Shown one piece after another: positions 38,601 to 47,712 of a stretch of DNA of 64,000 nt (positions are counted from its first letter, which is position 1; every line of letters starts with the position of its first letter). Made by a program: the position numbers and the translations under genes. The notes under the pieces are model-generated. The model was not told the DNA's origin, searched no databases, and saw nothing but the letters and a program-made list of their open reading frames with translations. The stretch is from contig CBFFRP010000352.1 in assembly GCA_965644295.1 (NCBI GenBank), positions 248,001 to 312,000 of the forward strand, read 5' to 3'. The DNA comes from Paraphysomonas bandaiensis (taxonomy: Eukaryota > Chrysophyceae).

Positions 38601-39950
38601 CATTACATTAGTATAGGTACCTTATATTCACTACATTACCTCGGTTCGTCGTAAATGATAGCCATCTCACCAAAGAAATGACCCTCATAGAGGCGTGTCA
38701 GCACATCCCGCCTTACTTTGAACCCGTCCCACGATTCCTCAATAATGTCCGCCGCTCCATCTGTGATAATATAAAATTTGTCGCCAACATCTCCTTGGCG
38801 AATGATATATTCTCCATCCTGAAACTCCTGGTGCTGTAAGAGGGAGTACATCTCCAACTGATCGCTCTGAGGGAGGGTCCGGATGAGCGGCACAGCCTTC
38901 ATAAGAAGAAAAGTCCGGAACTTGTGCCATAAATGAAAGTGTTCTGGGGCAATGCAGCCAAGAGTGGTTTCTGTTACCACTCGAATTGAGGCATTACGTC
39001 TCACCTAACATATCAAGTTACATATATCATTGAAGATGACGTAGTCTACCACTCGATTCGACATGAAGTACTTCTGTCCAAAGTACTGACCACGCCCTAG
39101 CCTAGTTAAAAACTCCTCAGCCCCTATCAATATTTTGATGGTGTATATGTTAACAATAGGTAGAACGTACCATTGACTGTTCGAACAACCTCTACTTGGG
39201 CATCTTCTGGGCCCAAAATTAAGAAGAAACAACCACCATCATCGTCGTCCCCCTCCCGTACCACAATATCTCCAGGATACATGGTTCTCGTCTCTATCGA
39301 CCGAATAAGCTCTTGCTGATCAGAGGGCTCCAACGAATCAAACTGAAGATCAGTGATTTCGCGCAGCTGAGCAAACATCTCATTTCCCTCTTGCTTGGTT
39401 GTGTCAGGAATGCTTGCTCCCCGAATGACACCAGAGTCTTCATCAGTCGCATGCGATGACATTGACTGTAGCCCTTCCCCCTGCGAAAAATATAATGCTA
39501 CAAAGCAGAAAGTATAGCGGCATGTACGTCAAGGTCTTCCACAAGCCAATCTTGGACATCCTCCTCCTCGTCGTCTTCTTCAGAAAGGGAACTTGAGCAC
39601 GACAGCGTAAAATTCTTCCTGTGGGATTGCTAAGGCATAATCTAGTGCTGCACTCTAAAATCGTACCTGTAGGATGAATGCGGGGACGGAGATGATGATA
39701 CGGAAGGTAACGAGTCATTTGTAAATTCACTGAAGCTACTAAAAAAATCGTCACTTCCAGATATACTCTCACCAGTTGCTCCTGTGTTGGGCCCATCGGA
39801 CGAGGGGGGGTTATGCTCCCCAGAAAACGCAAGCTTTGGATGTAATTGAGCCATCCATCTGCGTTTATGTCCCAAGTGTTCCATAGCTTTTGAGGATGAT
39901 GATTCATCTGATGACTGTCTGCCCAATACAGTCTTCTTCGGTGAGCTCAT
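32626..39950 (-). CDS. Cyclic-nucleotide-binding (x2) - CaMKK-like kinase - PP2C phosphatase fusion protein
   Basis: Read as one spliced gene of many short exons. The start at 39950 opens a Ser/acid-rich N-terminus. CNB-A (about 39.0-39.4 kb) has a degenerate phosphate-binding cassette (FGQKYFMSNR). CNB-B (about 38.5-38.97 kb) is canonical (FGEMAIIYDEPRVASV). The kinase (about 36.7-38.0 kb) has GRGSFGGVY, YAMKM, HRDLKPQN, DFG and GTPAFMAPE, plus CaMKK-like HEWVTREGSQP after subdomain XI. It groups by eye with CaMKK/SNF1-activating kinases, not with PKG. A long Ser/Asp-rich linker follows. The PP2C domain (about 33.0-34.9 kb) keeps its metal-binding motifs (RDAMEDR, GIYDGHEG, ASDGLWE, GGSDNTS) and VLGVSRSFGD. 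Splice phases agree across both domain borders. The kinase's first exons have no in-frame ATG, so the kinase needs an upstream exon. The alternative is two genes split at a readthrough stop near 36.70 kb. Confidence 0.72.
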
Positions 39951-40370
39951 TATAAACTAACCCTTTAATTTATTATATTAACTCAATGTCACCTTCACAA
40001 CTATATGGTCCATTACGGAACTCTGTAGTCTGGAATTATGACTGTTTAAGGGCTGATATAGGAGGTATTCGTGTCGTATATGATGTGCTGTGGTATATAT
40101 CAGTTGAATCCTCCACATTGATAAACAGCACTGTACTGCTGTACGAGTTCAGAGGGATGGGATGACAAAAACCCATACTGTGTATACCAAAAATACACAG
40201 TTTCCTGTTCCAGTGAGGGATTGCTTCGCACTGGGTTTGTCCATTTCTGCTCGTATTCTGGTATTCTAACCAATCATCAGGCGTGAAGAATAGGGATGAA
40301 GAATTGTGTGGGCAATGCCAAAAAAACTCACAGTACTGTATATGTATATGTACCGCTATCTGTACAGTGG
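39951..40370. other. Intergenic region upstream of the CNB-kinase gene
   Basis: This is the 5' flank of the minus-strand kinase/phosphatase gene, leading directly into the tetranucleotide array. No gene is seen. Confidence 0.5.
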
Positions 40371-41099
40371 TATGTATGTATGTATGTATGTATGTATGTA
40401 TGTATGTATGTATGTATGTATGTATGTATGTATGTATGTATGTATGTATGTATGTATGTATGTATGTATGTATGTATGTATGTATGTATGTATGTATGTA
40501 TGTATGTATGTATGTATGTATGTATGTATGTATGTATGTATGTATGTATGTATGTATGTATGTATGTATGTATGTATGTATGTATGTATGTATGTATGTA
40601 TGTATGTATGTATGTATGTATGTATGTATGTATGTATGTATGTTTGTATGTATGTATGTTTGTATGTATGTATGTATGTATGTATGTATGTATGTATGTA
40701 TGTATGTATGTATGTATGTATGTATGTATGTATGTATGTATGTATGTATGTATGTATGTATGTATGTATGTATGTATGTATGTATGTATGTATGTATGTA
40801 TGTATGTATGTATGTATGTATGTATGTATGTATGTATGTATGTATGTATGTATGTATGTATGTATGTATGTATGTATGTATGTATGTATGTATGTATGTA
40901 TGTATGTATGTATGTATGTATGTATGTATGTATGTATGTATGTATGTATGTATGTATGTATGTATGTATGTATGTATGTATGTAGCCTACTGTGTAGGTG
41001 TGTATGTATGTATGTATGTATGTATGTATGTATGTATGTATGTAGCCTACTGTGTAGGTGTGTATGTATGTATGTATGTATGTATGTACAGTGTATGTA
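40371..41099 (+). repeat. (TATG)n microsatellite with higher-order units
   Basis: An almost perfect TATG/GTAT tetranucleotide array runs from 40371 to about 40984, about 150 units, with only two A-to-T changes, at 40644 and 40660. It then continues as two 60-bp units, each made of a gcctactgtgtaggtgtg insert followed by more TATG, at 40984-41043 and 41044-41099. Because the period is 4, all three plus frames read as an endless Met-Tyr-Val-Cys repeat and one minus frame as Ile-His-Thr-Tyr. The long open frames here are artefacts. Confidence 0.97.
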
Positions 41100-41193
41100 T
41101 GTAGGTGTGTTGTGTAGGAATATAGTATCATGTGATGTAAGGAACTATTTATTTATTTATTGTAGCTTCCACAGGGTTTTTACATTTTATATC

Positions 41194-42037
41194 ATGAACG
41201 GCCTTAATCCTTACAATCTCCGTGATGGTGAAGTCTCTTCAGGGGTAATGCTGCTACGTAACAAGTGTGATGTTGTGATTATGTGGCTGTGTATTAGACG
41301 ACTATTATGGCAGTGGAATACAATGGAGGGGTTATATTAGGAGCGGACTCACGTACATCGACGGGGTCATATGTTGCAAACAGAGTGAGCGATAAAATTG
41401 TCCCGATTCATGACTACGTGTGGGCATGTCGTTCAGGGAGTGCTGCTGACACTCAGGCTGTAGTTGATTATGTAAAGTATTACATCGACGCACATAGGTA
41501 CATATGCAACATATCAGTTGTCAGATTAAAATCTCTTGTGCAGTGGGGAGCTTGACCGCCTTCCAAAGGTGCAGACATGTGCCAATATAATGAGGCAGAT
41601 ATGCTACAACTACAAGGATGCTATGATGGCAGGACTTATATGCGGAGGATGGGACCCGTATGAAGGTGGACAGGTGTACGAAATTCCACTAGGTGGTACC
41701 CTGATTAGGCAGAAATTTGCCATTGGGGGTTCGGGTTCCAGTTATATATATGGGCTAGTGGATTCCACCTACAGGGAGGGTATGACCAAAGAAGAGTGCA
41801 AGGAGTTCGTGAAAAAGGGTACGTGATATTTTTTGCGCAGAAGTAATTATTGTGAATATCAATGCCCAGCCATCGCACACGCCATGTCTCGAGATGGATC
41901 CTCAGGCGGCGTAATTAGACTGGTAAGTATCGACCAGTCTGGCGTGGAAAGAGAATGTGTGCTCGGTAAGTGGTTATGAGTTGTGTCACAGCGACTTACG
42001 TCTATACCCAGGAAATCAACTCCCCTTTTTCAATTAG
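41194..42037 (+). CDS. PSMB6: Proteasome 20S subunit beta-1 (caspase-like activity)
   Basis: Five exons: 41194-41244, 41298-41497, 41544-41818, 41870-41965 and 42012-42037. The first exon encodes a 17-residue propeptide ending in Ser-Gly ([17 protein letters not shown]). The second begins exactly at the mature catalytic threonine ([11 protein letters not shown]). Counting from Thr1, Asp17, Arg19 and Lys33 of the active site are present. Position 45 is Arg, the residue associated with cleavage after acidic residues in beta-1. Later blocks ([46 protein letters not shown]) match beta-1 closely, and the protein ends in LGNQLPFFN. It is an autoprocessed N-terminal nucleophile hydrolase in the inner ring of the 20S proteasome. 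The upstream (TATG)n array ends only about 95 bp before the start codon. Confidence 0.96.
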
Positions 42038-42440
42038 TTGGCATGTTTGTGAGATTGGAGGGTTCTAGTAGTGTAGTTTTTTAGCTGCAACGTTGTTTAT
42101 TTCGATTGGTAATAAAGACTACAACTAACGAATTTCTGAGACAATTCTATAATGCATTTTTTTAGCCTGCCTGATAAAATATAAAATATCGCAACGAATT
42201 TCCGAGCATCACATTATGACTCGTTTTAATCTCCTATAACAGCTAGTACGACCCTTTAGTCCTTATCAACATCAAATGCTAAATTCTCCCGAGTTACACG
42301 TTATACATATGATACGATCTACTGAAACGAACTCATTGCCGCAAAGGGCAAAGGGTGAAAAACAAACACTCAATATCTGATGTGGGTTTGTATATGTGTT
42401 TGTGTTGCTATTCACGGGAGTATCCAAAATTGACATTAAG
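42038..42440. other. Short intergenic region downstream of the beta-1 gene
   Basis: A+T-rich sequence leading into the repeat island. No gene or clear repeat is seen. Confidence 0.5.
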
Positions 42441-42486
42441 AATAATTAAGCTTAAGTAACCAAACTAGTGTAATCACTCAATTATT
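42441..42486 (+). repeat. Left arm of a 46-bp inverted repeat around the copia insertion
   Basis: These 46 bases match the reverse complement of 46705-46750 with a single mismatch. The two arms flank the LTR retrotransposon. Without it they would be separated by only about 45 bp, so they look like the ends of an older short foldback element. Confidence 0.85.
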
Positions 42487-42498
42487 AATTATGTTAGC

Positions 42499-42842
42499 TG
42501 TTAACAATGGACATTTCACTGAAGTTAACTTTGCTCTACACGTAAACCGTAACCTTGCTGTTGAACACAATGCACTTTCAAGTAAGAAATTATAATTATT
42601 ATTCTGAACACTTCACTACATATTCGTGTAACATATGTTGAAACATCTGTTCCCAGCAACACCTGTTTATCATATGTTCATCAGTCAGTTCTATATCTTG
42701 TATAGTCACACATCAGTAACTGAATTTAATTCCTTTGTAACTATAATCACCCGTTACACCTATGAGTTGACTTTACCTATTGCACACTGTTAACTCACTT
42801 CAATTGCACTATATATATCACATCATATTGCAGAACTCAACA
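42499..42842 (-). repeat. 3' LTR of the copia element
   Basis: A 344-bp direct repeat of 46318-46661, identical by eye. On its outer side (plus 42492-42498) there are 7 extra bases, TGTTAGC, before the target duplication. The other LTR lacks these. Confidence 0.93.
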
Positions 42843-42986
42843 CTCCCACTCAATTGGATGTAGTTAATCATTCTAAAATTTGTGAAGAACATTGCTATCG
42901 GATACGCAACCACCGAACCTCATAGGACACTGGTGGACGTATGACTCCGCTGGTATAGCTAGCTCCCACCATTCAGTAACACCTAA

Positions 42987-43928
42987 CTAGGTACGACGAG
43001 CTCTCTTTACCTTGGGTACCTCTGCGATAATTTGTTCAGTAGTCTTAAATTTTTCCCCAAGATTTCGCTCCCTCTGTTCAATGAATATTGGACCTCTCAA
43101 AGCCTTGGTATATATATCAGCCATCTGTTGTCGACTGCTCACATGAATTAATTTCGCTGTATTAAACTGTTCGGGATCCACATGCTCTCTAATCATATGA
43201 TACTTAATCTCAATATGTTTCGATCGTTGATGTTGCACTGGATTTTCCGATATATCCTGAGCACTTTGACTATCCAGGAATAATGGTGTGGGCTCGTCAA
43301 TTTTCAATCCTACTTCACCAGTCACCCCCCGAGACCATATCATTTCCTGTAATCCATTATATAAGCATTGACACTCTGCTTGCATAGTCGATGTAGCTAC
43401 AGTAGACTGAAGTTTGGAACCCCACGATAGTGGTCCACCAGCTCCAAACATAACATAACCTGAAGTTGATCTCCTCGTCAACGGATCGCCTGCCCAGTCA
43501 GCATCAGTGAACATATGAAGATCAAAATCTCTCCCTCTATAATGAATGCCTTTATCTGTAGTACCTCGTACATACTGCATTAAATACATCAGGAGCTTAC
43601 ATACAGTGATATTAACTTTCGTTGAGAATCGTGACAATACTCCCACTGCATATGAGATATCCGGCCTTGTATTCATAGATAAATAGAGTAACGCTCCTAG
43701 GAGTGGACGATAGGGAAAATTATCAACTAACTTCTGCTCCTCAGCTGAATGCACATGTTCCACTCCCACTTTGACATCACTAGGTAGTGGGTATAGCCGC
43801 GTCTTGTCCCTTGCACCCAGAAAATCCACATACTTCACCAATATCTTTTTGATGAACACTGTCTGGTCAAGTTTGAGACAATTCGGAGTTCTCGTCACTC
43901 TCACGTTCAAAAAACTGGCCACTCTCAT
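42987..43928 (-). pseudogene. Copia reverse transcriptase C-terminus and RNase H fragment
   Basis: A 313-codon open stretch. It begins in the C-terminal part of a copia reverse transcriptase (SFLNVRVTRTPNCLKLDQ, then RPDISYAVGVLSRF) and runs into the copia RNase H (FTDADWAGDPLTRRSTSGY, EAEC-type AECQCLYNG, LFLDSQSAQDI, RSKHIEIKYHMIRE). Directly upstream the reading frame shifts at a run of six T near 43910-43920, where the RT part continues in another frame (IKRRVCERFDITDMNESG). Further upstream a LKKSLYGLRSSP block is followed by a stop. The enzyme cannot be made from this copy without correction of these breaks. Confidence 0.88.
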
Positions 43929-44367
43929 TCATATCTGTAATATCAAACCTTTCACATACTCGTCGCTTAATTTCCAAAATAATATTCGTATCTCGACATG
44001 CTCTCAGCATATTATCATCATGACTGTGGTGAGCTTCGAAGACCATATAAACTTTTCTTCAGTTTAAAGCAATATCCTGGTGGCAATTTGAAATCTGGTG
44101 TTGCATACTTATACACACATCTCCTTTTATATCTGCATATACAAGAATGCATTAGATACGTCGAGTTGATGCACCACCATATTCATAACAAACGCGATAG
44201 CTAATAGCAATCTTACTGTTACCGCTTTTACCACTGGAGTATAATTGTTGGCTCTACCAACCTCATGGCCTCCATATCCAAGTACCACAAGTCTTGCTTT
44301 CTATCGTTGAATCGCACCCTCCTTGTTGCGTTTCAAAGCAAAGACATACTCAGGATTCAAATTGCAG

Positions 44368-44508
44368 TGACACTGGGGTAGGGATGATGGGCTTAACTTC
44401 CATTACTTCCCTTCGTTCCAGTCTGTCACGCTCAGCCTGTCTTGCTGTCAATGGAGTGACACTGGGGTAGGTATGGGCTTAACTTCCATCACTTCCCTTC
44501 GTTCCAGT
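44368..44508 (-). repeat. Imperfect tandem duplication inside the copia element
   Basis: A string of about 52 bp beginning tgacactggggtag and ending cccttcgttccagt occurs at about 44368-44421 and again at about 44457-44508, a period near 89 bp. It lies in the degenerate reverse-transcriptase part and adds to the evidence that the element is broken. Confidence 0.75.
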
Positions 44509-44932
44509 TCGTCATATTCAGCCTGGCTGAACTCCATTGCTTCCGTTCCGGCAACTCCAAGAATTCGGAATATGTCTGAGGCACCTTAGGTCCCGCTGAC
44601 GAGCACCAGATGGAATTTGCCTCCTCTAGTAGGCTGCACTCCACTTCGTCACACGAAGGTAATACGTGCTTCTCACCTACTACTGACACATTCGTCACTA
44701 CCCTTGGAGCCCTTGTGCGCCTGCCCCTAGTTGAGCGATCTGATGGAGCTTCCTCTCCCGGAGCACTTACGAAGTCAGAAGGGGATGGAACCGTCCCAGT
44801 CAACTGCTGTAATAAATGTCCGCTGGTCCCGTCGTCACGAGATCCAGAACTAGCAGATACTCTTGTCACAAGGTCTTCACTCATCCGCGATGATGTGAAT
44901 AGGAGTCTTAACTTCCAGTTGCTCCTCACCAC
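44489..44932 (-). pseudogene. Copia polyprotein fragment, integrase-RT linker
   Basis: An open stretch of 147 codons rich in Ser, Arg and Glu, with a TRGRRTRAPRVV segment. It ends in a block like the start of the copia reverse transcriptase domain (PQTYSEFLELPERKQW). It sits between the integrase and RT remnants, as in the copia pol order. It is not a free-standing gene. Confidence 0.65.
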
Positions 44933-45104
44933 CTGACATCAGGGATCTATATCCCACAGTTAGACCTCTTTCCGAATCTATATTCGCGTGGTCTTGTTGT
45001 ACAGTTGGCCGCCATCTTCACATGGGTTTTGTCGATAACACTCCTCCCTGAGGAACCACTGCCACCGTGGCTTAGTCCATTTCTCGGTAGTAATCAGCCG
45101 ATCT

Positions 45105-45419
45105 CTAGGGCACTGATACATCAAACAGGACATGAACAGACGTGACTATTATATCTCCTATCAACACTTGATACCCCATCTGCTCATCTGGGAAACCCAC
45201 AAAATATCCTGTTTGTGCCTTTTCCTCCCAGACTTTCCGTCTATCGGCCTTCGGGACTAATACATACGCCTTGCACCCCCATTTCCTCAACCAGGATAAC
45301 TCGGGCACCTTTCCTCCCAGGAACACACTCATAAGGCAACATCCACTAACTTTACTTCCCTCCTTGTCATTTTCCTCCATTACATGATGGCATGATGACG
45401 TAATAATAGGCAAATACAA
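45105..45419 (-). pseudogene. Copia integrase C-terminal fragment
   Basis: The stretch has the typical copia integrase C-terminal signature, LRKWGCKAYVLVPKADRRK followed by YFVGFPDEQMGYQV (G-C-x-A-Y-V ... K-x-x-R-x-K-x-W-x-x-K ... G-Y-F-V-G). It is open for 104 codons, then broken on both sides. The integrase catalytic core upstream is not readable in one frame. Confidence 0.75.
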
Positions 45420-46304
45420 AACGTCATAATATTATATATAGTGCCTCCCATGGCATTCCTCCATGCTCATCATAGTCTCCAGCCAGCACCTCTCTACCAG
45501 TGTTTAACTCTACAATTCTCGGTACTCTAAGTAGTTCCAATCCACACACCAGTGCCCGCAGCATTCCGCCTGAGACAATATTCTTCACCGCATCTTCACA
45601 TACTTTGATGCCTTCTCTTTTGCCAGTGTTGAAAGCTTCCTACTCCTTGAGTCTCCATTGCTGACCCCTTCTACGTCAGAGATATGACTCCTGGCTCTGC
45701 TTCATAATATTTCTCTCTAGCACTCTATGATCTTTAACCATGAATAGCTGCTTTCCGGCACAACTGCCTAGATACACTCGTTGGTCTACTGTTTCAGGCA
45801 TAAGCACTTCACCATTTATCATATTGGACTCCCCTCCAGATGAGACATCATCATCTACATATTAGCACCATTCCGCCGATGAACTCTGTCTCTGTCTCTG
45901 TTCATGTGTATGTTCAGCACTCCCTGCTCGTTAACTATGAACAGCTGCACTGCTCTGCTGCTCTGCTCAGTGTAGAAGGCAGTTTTAGTAGAAAATACAT
46001 TTCAGCCTATCAATCTCTATTTCGACCATATCATTGGTCAATATTTACAAGCTGGTATTCCGCTGTAGTCTTCTCGAGTACTATTCCCAACTCACTCTAA
46101 ACCTATCCACCAGCGTTAGAAGCATATGATTGGACTAAACTTCCTTGTTGGGATCATCATGTGGGAGTCGCCTCCATGTATACGTTGGCACCCTCCAACA
46201 CATCTGCGTCATGTTCACATGCCTCCCAAATCGTTACAACACACGTGTCGTTTCACTTGTCAAACTTCAGCACCTTGCTGTCCTCCATCGCCTCATCAGA
46301 GCTA

Positions 46305-46317
46305 CCACTCGCTACCA
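46305..46317 (-). promoter_or_regulatory. Putative primer-binding site of the copia element
   Basis: Directly inside the 5' LTR the minus strand reads TGGTAGCGAGTGG. This is the expected position and TGG start of a tRNA-primed PBS. The matching tRNA is not identified. Confidence 0.55.
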
Positions 46318-46661
46318 TGTTAACAATGGACATTTCACTGAAGTTAACTTTGCTCTACACGTAAACCGTAACCTTGCTGTTGAACACAATGCACTTTCAA
46401 GTAAGAAATTATAATTATTATTCTGAACACTTCACTACATATTCGTGTAACATATGTTGAAACATCTGTTCCCAGCAACACCTGTTTATCATATGTTCAT
46501 CAGTCAGTTCTATATCTTGTATAGTCACACATCAGTAACTGAATTTAATTCCTTTGTAACTATAATCACCCGTTACACCTATGAGTTGACTTTACCTATT
46601 GCACACTGTTAACTCACTTCAATTGCACTATATATATCACATCATATTGCAGAACTCAACA
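46318..46661 (-). repeat. 5' LTR of the copia element
   Basis: A direct repeat identical by eye to 42499-42842. On the minus strand it begins TGTTGAGTTCTG and ends TTGTTAACA, immediately before the PBS-like site. The plus-strand ORFs seen at its left edge are chance. Confidence 0.93.
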
Positions 46662-46704
46662 AATTAAAATGGTGATAATCGTTTCCTATGATTTATTTTC
46701 TTTT

Positions 46705-46750
46705 AATAATTGAGTGATTACACAAGTTTGGTTACTTAAGCTTAATTATT
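46705..46750 (-). repeat. Right arm of the 46-bp inverted repeat
   Basis: The reverse complement of 42441-42486 with one mismatch. It contains the palindromic core AAGCTT. See the left arm. Confidence 0.85.
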
Positions 46751-47434
46751 GCTACTCTACTATCAACCAATGTTATCAGATCTTAGATAGGCATGATATT
46801 ATACGGTCAGTGTATATAAGTTTCACTAACATATTTCATACAATTTCATTAATCATGTAGTACTGTCAATGCATTCTGCAAGGGTTGTTATAATTTAAAA
46901 TCTTCAAAATGAAGTTTTGATTGCTTACAAGTAAGTATAAATCATCAGTGTACTATGTAAAGTGTTTGGAGCAACTTCTTTTGGGTTTGTGCTCTACATT
47001 CGGTGCAGAAGTTCACTCCCCTCAACAAAGTCGGACTCGTACCTATTCGTAGTGTTCTGGGGGATAAATACCGGAGATATTTCTCCGGGACACTAACGTC
47101 AGAAGATAATTTTCTGCCTACTCATCAACGAATGTCTGTGTGGTAAAAGAGACACAACTAATTTTCACTTGTGTTGACGTCTTTGGGTCGTGGCGAATAA
47201 ACAGGCATCCGGGAATGGGCCTACCTCAAGGGCATCCGGGGTATTGGGCTGCCTACTGAAGTCAAGCATCCGGGAATGGGCCCACCTCAAGGGTATCCGG
47301 GTTTAAGGACTCAAAACTTCTGAAGTTAGCAGATGTCAGGTATATCAACATTCTGCGTGCTCACTGCGTTTTCTTGCGGTGACGCACAGGCAGATTTTTA
47401 CTAACGTTATATAGTAGGATATCAGAGATAAACA
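46751..47434. other. Intergenic region between the two repeat elements
   Basis: No gene is recognised. It contains a G-rich direct repeat (47205-47301), listed separately. Confidence 0.5.
47205..47301 (+). repeat. Two-copy direct repeat with a GCATCCGGGAATGGGCC core
   Basis: The string gcatccgggaatgggcc followed by acctcaaggg and atccggg occurs at about 47205-47241 and again at about 47266-47301, a period of 61 bp, with two or three base changes. It is much more G+C-rich than the surrounding DNA. Confidence 0.85.
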
Positions 47435-47471
47435 CTGAATTTTACACGCTTATTGCTAATAATAAGACATT
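47435..47471 (-). repeat. Left inverted end of the 2-kb element
   Basis: Reverse complement of the end sequence aatgtcttattattagc...gtgtaaaattcag. It pairs with 49402-49438. Confidence 0.7.
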
Positions 47472-47712
47472 CACTACTAGTGTTTGGGTTGAGATATATT
47501 ATTCGACCAAGTCAAATTTGTTGAATTACATAGTTACACTAGTTTGGTGAAAATTCCTAGTCAAAGTAATAAATGAATCAGCCGAGTCAATTTCAGCTTT
47601 AAGCCTATTCGTAAATTAGTGGTGGCTTGTTAACCATAACTTAAACTTATGATTGTCAAAGTACTTTCTCTGTATGCTTTTTTTTCTATATATTTAGTAA
47701 TTAATCTATATA

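Larger units (their letters stand above)
42492..46661 (-). mobile_element. Ty1/copia-type LTR retrotransposon, internally degenerate
   Basis: The element lies on the minus strand, flanked by a 5-bp target duplication AATTA (42487-42491 and 46662-46666). The LTRs are at 42499-42842 and 46318-46661. They are 344 bp, start with TG and end with CA on the plus strand as well as the minus, and I could find no difference between them. A primer-binding-like TGGTAGCGAGTGG follows the 5' LTR, and a purine-rich GAGTGGGAG precedes the 3' LTR. The internal 3.5 kb keeps copia-like pieces in the order integrase, reverse transcriptase, RNase H. They are broken by frameshifts and stops, and the gag part is not recognisable. 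It is therefore a recent insertion of a copy unable to encode its own proteins. Confidence 0.9.

Noticed and set aside
40283-41340. Long open frames encoding Met-Tyr-Val-Cys or Ile-His-Thr-Tyr repeats
   Set aside because: They follow directly from a stop-free tetranucleotide repeat in every frame; there is no coding evidence.
42530-42600. Short plus-strand ORFs inside the LTRs
   Set aside because: They are identical in both LTR copies, have no domain and lie on the strand opposite to the element.
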